From positions 1 through 64,000 of the forward strand of contig CAJQUW010005361.1 of NCBI GenBank assembly GCA_907163375.1: a stretch of 64,000 nt of DNA, in the 5' to 3' direction. Source of the DNA: Prostheceraeus crozeri. Taxonomy: Eukaryota > Platyhelminthes > Polycladida > Euryleptidae. Below, piece after piece: positions 20,750 to 29,946 of the stretch; position 1 is the first letter of the stretch, and every line of letters begins with the position of its first letter. The translations under genes were made by a program, and so were the position numbers. Under the pieces are notes generated by a model, which was not told where the DNA came from, searched no databases, and saw only the letters and a list, made by a program, of their open reading frames with translations.

Positions 20750-21216
20750 ATGCCTATAATTTATAAACACAATCTTAAAAATTTTGCTTCAAATAAAAAA
20801 ATTGCCCATGAACCATCTATGAAATCTGTTTACCATTATAACAATGTAGAAACAGTTCAAAAAGAAGGAGATGGTATATTTTCTGGCATCAGTGATAATA
20901 TAGGAAGTATCGTTAACTTGATTAAAAATAATAAAGATTTAATTACATCTGCTGCAAAAGGAGCAGCTGCTATAGGTAGTACAGGTATGCAATATCAAAT
21001 GCTGTTAAGTCTCAAAACGAATTAAAACAACTAGAAACTATTCGTAAACTTAAGAATGATTCTGAACCACTAAAAAAATTTAAAAAAGTCTCAGAGGAAA
21101 CAAAAAACAAAATTGCTAACATAGCAGCAAGGACTGATAGTAAACATAAGGAGAAATCAATTGAAGAAATAAGAGGTAATGGTGTGAACAGCGGAGCTGG
21201 TTTAGAAAAATTCTAA
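20750..21216 (+). pseudogene. pVI-like membrane-active protein candidate (Polinton B)
   Basis: After a short leader, a glycine-flanked amphipathic region reads GDGIFSGISDNIGSIVNLI, then SAAKGAAAIGSTGMQYQ, then charged helical sequence. The layout resembles the product at 58181-58663 (GGGIFGALRRM...). Adenovirus protein VI uses such a helix to disrupt endosomal membranes. It lies directly upstream of the capsid gene, as in Polinton C. Broken in about one place. Confidence 0.45.
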
Positions 21217-21290
21217 AATATATTCTAAAAAAGAATCCTAAGAAAATTACTTTTAGAAAAAACAAAAAAGTCAAATTATTTTTTATAAAA

Positions 21291-22625
21291 ATGTCTTCCC
21301 TGATTGAAAATAAATTTAGATTAGACGATCCTCCGTTCGTCAGTTACAATCAAAAAAAGAATGACTATATAAGAATTGCCATGAATCCCGGATTTTCTAG
21401 TAGAGTGAATACTGGAGGAGATTTAATCTTTGAAGTTGATAATCAACAAAGTTATTTATATTTATCTGATTCCTTTTTGCACTGTGAATATTCCTTATAT
21501 AGTGATGCCAATTTTACAACACCATTACCAGATACTGATAATATTGCATTAGAGAATAATTTCTTTCCAAGATTATTTACACAAATGCGTTTAGATGTTG
21601 CAACTCAAAATATAGAAACAATAAGTGATTCTCCAGGCGTAATTGATACAATGCTTAGATTTGTAACAATTGGTGAAAATAATAAAAATCATGAAATCGA
21701 AGGTCGTTTTGCAGATAATAGTGATGGTATAATTGTTCATGATTTAACTCACGCTGGAACAGATGCAGCAGGAATTGCGAAAGATGTAGAAAATATTGCA
21801 AATCATTTAAATAAAACAACTAATACTGCATATAAAGAAAGACGTGTTTTTAACAAGAAAAGTAAACAGACAGTAAATTGGTCATTGTCTCCATTATTCG
21901 GATATTTAGATTATGACAAAATATCATATCAATTAAAATTTAAATTAATAATTCATCGCACAGCAAATAATGAATTAATCTTTTATGGTAAGACTGGAAA
22001 AAAAGCTTATTTAAAAATTGATAGACTTGAGTGGTGGGTAAAACATATTACTCCTAGTTTAGAGGTTGAATTAACTATTGCAAAAAGATTAAATACTAAC
22101 AAACCAATTCCAGTAAATTTTCTAAAGCGCACTGCTAGTTCAGTAACTTTTTCAGAGCAAAGATTTAACTGGCATTTCACAAGGACATCAAAAACTCCAA
22201 GATATTTATTACTAACTTTTCAAAGAAATGATTCTCCAAGTTTTTATAAGAACAATAATCTTTTCCATATTAATACAATTCGAAGTTTACAAGTTGCTTT
22301 AAATCAAACACGTTCTACTATTGATCCATTAAGATTCGATGATACCAATAATCAATTTATGGAAGGATATGATGCTTATAGAAATCTTTGTAAAGAATTT
22401 GGGGTTGAACCACAATTAACTCCTGGAGATTGGAGACATTTATATCCTGTTTTCTGTTTCGATTTAAGTGCACAATCTGAAGATATTGTTAAAAATGGTT
22501 GTGATGTAACAATTAATATTGAAACGAGAGATTCCACAACTTCACTGATGGCTTATGGTTTACTGCTAGAAGATGTAAAATATTCTATTGAAATTCTTAA
22601 TGGAAAGATGGTTAGGATCGGCTAA
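21291..22625 (+). CDS. Major capsid protein, double jelly-roll type (Polinton B)
   Basis: A 444-residue open region, beta-rich throughout, the size of Polinton/PLV major capsid proteins (430-600). It begins SLIENKFRLDDPPFVSYNQKK and contains FFPRLFTQMRLDV, a DYDKISYQLKFKLIIHRTANN strand block and a WHFTRTSKTPRYLLLTFQR block. It has little residue identity to the capsid protein at 58674-59957, so the assignment rests on size, position after the pVI-like gene and strand pattern. Trimers of this protein would build the icosahedral shell. The frame looks whole. The start context is TTTATAAAAATG. Confidence 0.65.
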   Translation: MSSLIENKFRLDDPPFVSYNQKKNDYIRIAMNPGFSSRVNTGGDLIFEVDNQQSYLYLSDSFLHCEYSLYSDANFTTPLPDTDNIALENNFFPRLFTQMRLDVATQNIETISDSPGVIDTMLRFVTIGENNKNHEIEGRFADNSDGIIVHDLTHAGTDAAGIAKDVENIANHLNKTTNTAYKERRVFNKKSKQTVNWSLSPLFGYLDYDKISYQLKFKLIIHRTANNELIFYGKTGKKAYLKIDRLEWWVKHITPSLEVELTIAKRLNTNKPIPVNFLKRTASSVTFSEQRFNWHFTRTSKTPRYLLLTFQRNDSPSFYKNNNLFHINTIRSLQVALNQTRSTIDPLRFDDTNNQFMEGYDAYRNLCKEFGVEPQLTPGDWRHLYPVFCFDLSAQSEDIVKNGCDVTINIETRDSTTSLMAYGLLLEDVKYSIEILNGKMVRIG

Positions 22626-22767
22626 AGCCTCTGAACAAAGTTCTATAGGTTAGTAACCTGAGGACCTTTGGTCCGATCGGCTAAAGCCTCTTGAACAAAG
22701 TTCTATAGGTTAATTAAAATTTTTGGTAACTCTAATTTTGTTCTTAACTTAAAACTTTTTATTAAAA

Positions 22768-23257
22768 ATGTCGCAAGCGAAAAGTAATAATAAAACTGTT
22801 GAATTAAAACTACGTAACATTTTTGACAAAAATACGCCTAAAACTATTACTATTGATAAAAAGAAATATTACATAAGTAAACCAATATATAAGAATATTC
22901 ATAAGAATATTGAATTACAAGAAGAAAAGAATGGCGGGATTCTCCCATTAATTCCACTAATAATAGGTCGCATAGCAGCAGCAGGAAGTGTTGCAGGTGG
23001 GACAGTTGGTATTGTCCAGGCAGTAAATAAAAATAAATCAGAGAAGGCAGCATTAGAAGAACAAAAACGTCATAATAGAGTTAGAGAAAGTTGCTAGAGG
23101 GCAAGGAGTAGTAGATAATTTCATTAGTAAATTAAATTTAGTTGATGAAGGAAAACGAGTTCTTAAAAATATTCTCCACAATCTTGATGACTTGATACAA
23201 ATAAAAGAAACTAAAGATGGTTCTGGAATATATCTAAGTCCTAGTATGATTAGGTAA
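22768..23257 (+). pseudogene. Core-like protein with double-glycine hydrophobic segment (Polinton B)
   Basis: A basic N-terminal region precedes KNGGILPLIPLIIGRIAAAG and a Gly/Ala/Val-rich hydrophobic run. The plan matches the small core-like proteins at 388-744 and 52521-52913, though here the hydrophobic part is central. The NGG triplet would suit an adenain-type cleavage. Broken in about one place. Confidence 0.4.
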
Positions 23258-23314
23258 ATATATTTTGTGATAGATATATTGTTATAATGTTATAAATATT
23301 TTTTTATCTTTAAA

Positions 23315-23775
23315 ATGTATTCTACAAATTCCGAAAATTTAATTAAATTAAAAATTGCTAATTTAGATTTATTGAACTATCTATTAAACGTACATTCTGG
23401 CCATCGGTCACACACCGGTCGACTGCACACCGGAGGTGACATACAAAAAACATTAGAAAACTTTCCTGGATGTATTTGGAGTAAATATTCAAAAGAAGAA
23501 CATCTTCCTGGTCATTCATATACCGGTCCAGGTACTCGATTAGATATAAGACTAGATGAGAATAATAATCCAAAACCAGGTGAAGAACCAATAAACAGAG
23601 TTGATGCAGCAGCTTATAGACACGATTTAGCTTATCGAAATCATGACCTAAGTTCTCGACTTGAAGCAGATAAGAAAAAGATTTAGGAATTAGATAATAT
23701 TCAAAATCCTACATTTAGAGAAAGAATTGAAAGAATGTTCGTAAAGAAAGCATTACAAGCAAAAATACTGTTCAG
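23315..23775 (+). pseudogene. Parvovirus-type phospholipase A2 domain (Polinton B)
   Basis: The signature of viral PLA2 (parvovirus VP1-unique region) is present. The calcium-loop pattern SYTGPGTRLD is followed, after a Pro/Gly-rich spacer (NPKPGEEPINRVDAAAY), by the catalytic RHDLAY with its His-Asp pair and a helical end. In parvoviruses this domain opens the endosome membrane during entry. Here it sits between the core-like gene and the integrase, among virion genes. Broken in about one place. I am confident of the fold, less so of the protein limits. Confidence 0.78.
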
Positions 23776-23864
23776 TCAGGGTTTAGACAAAACTCATAAC
23801 TCTGAAACCTACGCCTCCGAAATGTCGAATGATCTAGATCGGCATAGTGGAACTTATGCCTCCG

Positions 23865-24684
23865 AAATTCATAAAGAATATAGAAAGCCGAAATATCTAT
23901 TGAATGTAAAAGTAGTTAATAAAGATGATATTTGGAGTGCTGATCTTATTGATATGCCGAATGAAGGAGGCTTTAAGTACGCATTGACCGTTATAGATTT
24001 ATTTACTAGATACGCTTGGGCAAAGCCTTTAAAAAACAAAAGTGGTCTGTCAGTTAAATATGCGTTTGAAGAAATCTTTAAGGAAAGTAATAGAAACCCA
24101 AGGAAGCTATTCGTTGATAAAGGATCTGAATTTTATAATAAAAATGTTAAGTCACTATTTGAAACCGTTTATTCAACTGAAAATGCTGGAAAGGCTGTAG
24201 TAATAGAGAGATTTAATAGATCATTAAAAGGCAAGATCTTCAAAGATTCTTACAGAACAAGGAAATCAGAAATGGTTAAAAATATTACCAGGATTACCAG
24301 GATATTACCATGATTAGGTTAAGGATATTACCATTTGTAGATCAGTACAATAATAAAGTTCATTCAGGTATTGAAGAAACTCCAAAGAATGCTTCTGACG
24401 ATCCTGATTTGATGCGAAAGAAAATATTCGAAAATAATTATTCGAATGAGAGAAATTCGAATTTGCAGAAACGTAAGCCGAAATTTAAGATTGGAGATAG
24501 AGTAAGGATATTTAATTATAAGAATAAATTTGAAAAAGGTTTTGTAGGCTATTGGACTAATGAGATATTTGAAGTTTGTAAAATAAATCAAACTTATCCG
24601 ATTACTTACGAAATCAAAGATTTAGATGATGATAAAATCACTGGCAGATTTTATCAAAACGAATTACAAATAACTGATTTTTAA
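23865..24684 (+). pseudogene. Retroviral-type integrase (rve), Polinton B
   Basis: Core DDE residues are seen in WSADLIDM (first Asp), LFVDKGSEF (second Asp) and VIERFNRSLKGKI (Glu), with YALTVIDLFTRYAW between the first two. The C-terminal part is an SH3-like domain (FKIGDRVRIFNYKNKFEKGFVGYWTNEIF...YQNELQITDF). No chromodomain follows, unlike the integrase of Polinton C. The enzyme would insert the linear element with 6-bp duplications, which matches the ends seen. Broken in about one place. Confidence 0.88.
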
Positions 24685-24733
24685 TTTTTGGAACGAACGT
24701 TTTTCGGGAATTAAATTCCCTTATTCAATCCCC

Positions 24734-25162
24734 TTATTCAATTCCCTTCTTCAATTCTAACATAATATCAAGAAATGGTACTCCTTCCTGTAATTTAAGT
24801 AAAACATAAAGACATAACTGACCGCAATAAGTCGTTCCTGGTTTTTGAATTTGAAACGTATTGTATGTTCCATTGCCAAGTATTTCTCTCACTTCATTTG
24901 TAGGTGGAAGTCCATAAGAGTCAAAATAGTAATTATCTCCATTTTTATTAGTCATACCTGCTGACCAATGTACTCCTTTTTGATCTGACGTGTGGAGATT
25001 TGTTACGAAATTTACAGTTGACTTATTTTTGATCAATTGTAATTCGGCTCTCATTAGGACATGAAAATTCTTTATTCCTAATCGATTAGCGATCTTATTT
25101 AAATCGAAATTTGTAGTTGTTTGTTTACCGTATTGTTTTAGGAACTCATTTATGTTGCCCAT
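24734..25162 (-). CDS. Adenain-like cysteine protease (Polinton B)
   Basis: A 142-residue open region. Residues for the catalytic set are seen in order: His in KGVHWSAGM, Asp in YYFDSYGLPP, Gln in FQIQKPGTTYCG and Cys in TYCGQLCLYVLL. This is the arrangement of adenovirus/Polinton maturation proteases, which cleave virion precursors at glycine-rich sites. It is encoded convergently to the integrase, 50 bases apart. The frame looks whole. The start context is TTTAAAATGG. Confidence 0.85.
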   Translation of the reverse strand: MGNINEFLKQYGKQTTTNFDLNKIANRLGIKNFHVLMRAELQLIKNKSTVNFVTNLHTSDQKGVHWSAGMTNKNGDNYYFDSYGLPPTNEVREILGNGTYNTFQIQKPGTTYCGQLCLYVLLKLQEGVPFLDIMLELKKGIE

Positions 25163-25969
25163 TTTAAATGGAATAAATTTCTGATAGTGTCCCTCTCAAA
25201 GAAGAGAAATCAGAAAGGGGGGATTGATTTAAAACTGTCTCATAATGATGACTTACCTTACTACTTATTCGATTTGAAATGATTATATTATAATTATTCT
25301 AATTTACATTGTTTTACAGATTTCCATTTTCTTCATGAACTTCATTCGTTAATAAAAGGGATTGTTTAAAATTGCTATAACAACTATCTTGCATATCGGC
25401 GTTTATGCGTTCTAAATTTAGAAGAATTGCTTTTATTGTCACCGCACTCTTATGTGCTTAACCTATTCATGACTGCACAATGGGAAGTACTTTTATTGCT
25501 ACCCTTATGTGTTTTAACCTATTCATGTGGAAAGAGAAAACGCTAAATGAATTTTGTGAATGGATTTCTAAAACTGACTTTGAAAACAGACTTTGAAAAC
25601 TGACTTTGAAAACAGACTTTGAAAACTGATTCTGAAAATAATTTACGTAGGGGTAAATTGAACTGTCAAAATTTTACGGACGCGTAAATTGAACTGTCAA
25701 AAAATTACCGATGCGTTGAAATGACAAGAGATTCCACGATAATTTTAGGGGAAAGCTGTTAGATGTTTTCCGTTGCTAGAACAATAAATCTCTCTCTCTC
25801 TTCAATCTCTGTCTCTCTTCAATTATCAGCCAGTGTACGGGTTCATTGAATAATTTTGAGTTTATGAGTTACAATGATCTTCTAGTTCACACAATTAGTA
25901 CTTTAAATAATGGTGAGAGTACAATGACGAAGAATGTCTAAGTAATAATTGCGTCTTCTTAATTTTTAT
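25163..25969. other. Non-coding region of Polinton B with short tandem repeats
   Basis: There are three local repeat sets. A doubled TTATGTGnTTAACCTATTCATG block lies near 25450-25530. A roughly 17-base AACTGACTTTGAAAACAG tandem lies at 25569-25639. A doubled GTAAATTGAACTGTCAAAA block lies near 25652-25702. No gene is seen. The position just inside the terminal repeat would suit a promoter or origin region. Confidence 0.6.
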
Positions 25970-26348
25970 GATGTTCTAATCTTAATAATAATTGAGATTC
26001 CTTATCTTTCATATACCTAACTCTATCTTTGTGCTTTTCTTTATTCATTTTTTCAATGTCAATTTCACTTGTTTTTAATTGAGATAACGAAGGATATATT
26101 TTCGAGGTTTCTTCCATTTTTGAGGTTTCTTCCACTTTTGTTTCATCCATTTTTTTAATAAATATTTTGAAATTTTTAGACTATGTGAAATTCTTAAACT
26201 ACGTGAAATTGATATTTGTAATATTTTTCGCTAAAATTGCAAGTGTGTAAAATTTGTAAAACATTGAAAAATGTTCGAAAAAAATCGGGTGGGGATGACA
26301 TCCGGTGAGGAGCGAAGCGTGGCGCCGGATGTCATACCCTATACTACT
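25970..26348 (-). repeat. Right terminal inverted repeat of Polinton B
   Basis: This is the reverse complement of 9548-9863, including the start of the repeated coding region (minus strand from 26150, TATTAAAAAAATGG context). It contains an extra GC-rich hairpin segment near the terminus that the left copy lacks. Confidence 0.88.
26295..26335. repeat. Terminal hairpin within the right repeat
   Basis: ATGACATCCGG at 26295-26305 pairs perfectly with CCGGATGTCAT at 26325-26335, around a 19-base GC-rich loop containing GAGCGAAGCGTGGC. The left terminus has a single ATGACATCC at the matching place. Confidence 0.85.
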
Positions 26349-28190
26349 ATGGGATTTTCGAAAGTCCAACATCGACAACTTTCGAATGACTCTATCCTCG
26401 ATGAATTTTTCTGCCATGCTTCACGTTGCGTCAGTGAATGATATGTGTGAGATATTTTAAACGTGTTTTCAGGAAGCTGCGTCTGTTATCCCATTTTCAT
26501 ATGTGACAATGTCATCCAATGACAAGCCTTGGGTAACACCACTTCTCAAAAAGTTATTCAACGAACGATGGCGGGCATTTCGATGCATAGACTGGGCTTT
26601 GTACGAGCACTATAAGGTGAAAGTCAAGCTTGAAATAAGTAAGTCGAAACTAACTTGGTCGCAAAGGCAAATTCAATCCAACAAAAACATATGGAAGGTG
26701 GTCAACGAAGTAAGGGGCAAATGTTCCTCAAAACCGTTTGAGTCTCTGATCAGGCAATATGGTAACATTCAATCACTGATAGCAGCGCTGCATGCTGAAT
26801 TCTGTGCCAGTTATGTGACTGATTTGAATTACTCTAATGTTTTCAAAGCCATTAATGATGAGAATTGGAACCCTTCATTTTCAGTCTCTGATGTGAGACG
26901 ACTTCTCTCAAAATTGTCTACCAATAAATCACGTGTTAGTGACAAAGTTCCAAACCTCTTGCTGAAAGCCTCTTCAGATATCATAGCCTATCCCGTGTAT
27001 ATGATCTTTCGATTTTCGGTAGACACTCGGTGCTTTCCATCTCAATGGAAGTTGGCCGATATAGCCCGATTCCGAAGCGAAATAATCCAAAATTGAAAGA
27101 CTTTCGACCCATTTCACTGCTACCAACCTTAGCCAAGCTTCTAGAGCGAATAGTTCTCAGGTCTATCTTACCGTCCATTGAATTGTTGTTTGGTCCATAC
27201 CAGTTTGCTTATCGGAGAAATGGATCCACTGAATGTGCTTTGGTAAAAATTCATGACTCAATTACGTCATATTTGGATGAAGGTGATGTGAGAGCGGTCC
27301 GAATAACGTATCTTGACTTATCAAAAGCTTTCGAAAGTGTAAATCACAACTGCTTAATTGATCGTCTTGTATCAATGGGCATTAACCAAGCATTCATTTT
27401 GTGGTTGAAATCCTATTTGACAGGAAGATATCAGCAAATCAAACTCAATGATACATATGGACCATTATTTATGCTTCCATCCGGTGTGCCGCAGGGGTCA
27501 GTGTTAGGACCATGCCTATTTGCTTGTTACTTGGGTTTCTTTGAAGTTCTTCCATCGTGCACTATGGTAATTTATGCTGAAGACATCACCTTGGTTGAAC
27601 CATTGCCGCGCTGCAATGCAGCTTCTAACATTTTGGATGTTCAAAGATATCTATGTGATAGATGAAGTTAAATGTCGACAAGTCCAGACAAATGATAATT
27701 CCACATTGTCATGCTGTTGCTGATACCAACATTAACATGAAGTTCGTCAGGCAGATTAAAATTTTGGGCATTTATTGGGAAGATTCGCTGACTTGGGATC
27801 TTCACTTCAATTACATCTTAAAAACTGCTGCTAAGAGACTGTATGTTCTACGTGTTTTGAAGCCTTTTTTGTCAAAAAAGTGAATTATTTGATGTTTATA
27901 ACAGTCTCATTGTATCAGTATTCATGTCCACTTTTATGCTGGCTACCAAGTAAGATTGCTCACAAGTTGCGTGTCTTTCAAAATCGCGTACATAGACTGA
28001 TTTTTGGGGATAGATTGTCGATGCAGCCTTTTTCAAGATTTGTCAGCTCTTCGTCGAACTCGTGTCGCGGACTTTTTTGAAAGATGTGAACAAATTATTG
28101 AGCATCCACTGCATGACATAATTCCAAGCCGTATGCCAAGAAGTGGACAGTTATGTCTGCCATACACGGCAGAGGGTTTAATAAGCTGAC
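26349..28190 (+). pseudogene. LINE ORF2, reverse transcriptase half
   Basis: This continues the endonuclease at 8811-9547. Reverse transcriptase blocks are FRPISLLPTLAKLLERIV near 27100, ITYLDLSKAFESVNH near 27310, LPSGVPQGSVLGPCLF near 27475 and the catalytic YAEDITLV near 27570. Box C therefore reads YAED instead of YADD, changing one of the two catalytic aspartates. A C-terminal LGIYWEDSLTWDLHFNYIL block follows. Phase changes occur near 26460 (stop), 27060-27095, 27660 and 27880. The copy is dead. Confidence 0.85.
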
Positions 28191-29946
28191 ATAGAATATA
28201 TAGGCCTATACATCTACAGCCTACAGTATGTGCATGTACATTTCAATTTCAGCCTGTTAGCTGTACAAGCCTGCAAGGGCTGTAAGGGAATCAGAAAACT
28301 ATCACTTCAATTTTCTAAAGAATTTTTTTACAAACTTTCTCTCTTTGTAAATTTCAAAATTTGGCTGAGAGCATCTCCGCGCTCGGCTTTTCAGGAAGTC
28401 AGCTACAACACACCGCGGATCAAAGCATGCCAATCTCGCAGATTGTGCAGATTACTGAACGAAATTTAATTTAAGTATATAAAAGTATATGCGGTACATA
28501 CACATTTTGATAGTTTGTCCAAATGCATAAAATGTTTCACTGAGAGGGACAACTTTGGATCCCCCCGGGTCGGATACACATCAATCACTGGTAGGGATCT
28601 CAGACATCACTGCCAGGGACGAATCCCTCCCATCCCCCTTACTTCGCACTCTGTTATGCGGTCGAATAAGATCACTTATGTTTTTTATTTTTCTTAAGTA
28701 TTCCTTTCTTGAATCATTGAGTATGAGACCTTATTTTTTCAATCAGGAATATAAAAGAGACAAACAGCCGAAACTGTCAACATTTTTGGAGCTGGGTGGT
28801 TGTTGTTTACAGGTAATGATTTTAATTGTTTATTTACTGCAAACATGTTGCAAGCCGTGAAAATTGACGAATCGTAGTCATAACCTCATATCACCAAATC
28901 TTTTGCAAGTATCATGCTTTTTCATATGCTTAAGATAAGTATTCAAATTAATTCTATTCACGAGTGCTTGTTGATCCGACTGAGTTGTGAAACTGCAAAT
29001 GCAGCCGGTGTTACATGTCGCCGCAGGGGAATGGTTACGCCGTGAACCTTCTCTGCCAGTTAATTATCTTCTCTGGGCAGTACTGTACAGGCATTTCACG
29101 TTTAAGTCTAAATTTGGTAAAGGATCTGTAAATTCAATTACATCAAAGCAGCAGGATATCACCTATCGTACATCAGTTTGACATCAGCGCCCCCGTGAAT
29201 GTAAACAAACTCTTGCTGGGGATTCTCTATTTCTTGGCTTAGAAGTTCACACCTCAATTTATTTCAACATTGTGATAAGAAACCTTGATGTTCAATCTGG
29301 TTCAAACTAAGTTACATGATGACTTCGGAAGGAACAAAATTAGTCTATTTCAGTCTTTGTACTTTTAGCAAATTGAATTGCCACAGAATTACAGTACGGC
29401 ATAGATATTAGGTATGCTTCTTCAATATTGCATTAAAATGATAGAATAAAAGGGTTGCCCCCAAGAGCCCTAAAAATCGTAAAAACTGGAGGGGCAAATT
29501 CGCTCACTGGGGGGGCAACTGCCCCCGGTTATAATGTTAAAAAATCCCCTGATACACGGCTACGTCACGAAGACTGCACTCATTTGTTCCTTACTCCTGC
29601 ATCCTAATGAATGGTATGCTAACTTGATATATACATTTTTTGCGTTGAAACTATCGTCTATGTACAAGTGTTAATTTTTTTCCTTGAGAAAGAACTGCTA
29701 ATTTGTAATTATTTCATCATCTGCTTATGATTATTTGTAATGCCATGATTTTCATTCTATTTTGAAATATACACTTACTTACTTACTTACTTATGTTTAT
29801 GCACCCCTGTTTATGAAGCTAAACACATTTAGATTTGGCGAGCCTCTTAATGTCGGCAAACACAAACATTTTGAGCAACTTTATCCACATTCAACCACAT
29901 TCTCACATACATTGTCGATCAGAAGCATGATAATAGCACATGCACA
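28191..29946. other. Stretch without recognisable genes
   Basis: Nothing coding is supported. There is a C/G-rich patch near 29460-29535 with runs of G and C, and a CTTA microsatellite at about 29772-29792. Confidence 0.45.

Larger units (their letters stand above)
20635..22702. repeat. Inverted repeat pair flanking the pVI-like and capsid genes
   Basis: The sequence 20635-20688 (AACCTTGTTCAGAGGCTTTAG...) is the near-exact reverse complement of 22648-22702. Part of the second arm is also duplicated directly just upstream (22616-22652), and the capsid gene stop codon lies inside that copy. The segment between contains exactly the pVI-like and major capsid genes, so it may have been captured or can invert. 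Confidence 0.8.
9548..26348 (+). mobile_element. Polinton/Maverick B, both ends present, 16,801 bp
   Basis: The element starts AGTAGTATAGGG and ends with the reverse complement CCCTATACTACT, with 6-bp target duplications outside. It carries polymerase B, retroviral-type integrase, packaging ATPase, adenain-like protease, double-jelly-roll capsid protein and penton-like protein, i.e. the full Polinton core set. Extra parts are an intein, a phospholipase A2 domain, a fibre-like protein and a possible sliding clamp. Base composition is far more AT-rich than the flanking LINE. It is a fossil with roughly ten to fifteen breaks. The two terminal repeats still match closely over most of their length, pointing to moderate rather than great age. 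Confidence 0.95.
8090..28190 (+). mobile_element. CR1-like LINE, split by Polinton B
   Basis: ORF1 (8102-8814) and the ORF2 endonuclease (8811-9547) lie left of Polinton B; the ORF2 reverse transcriptase (26349-28190) lies right of it. The coding sense runs directly from one side of the 6-bp target duplication to the other (LW before, DFRKSN after). The LINE was therefore one unit when the Polinton landed in it. It was probably already decaying or has decayed since, as both halves carry frame changes. Confidence 0.9.

Noticed and set aside
28555-28860. 101-codon plus-strand frame
   Set aside because: Mixed composition without motifs and no neighbouring exon signals that support it.
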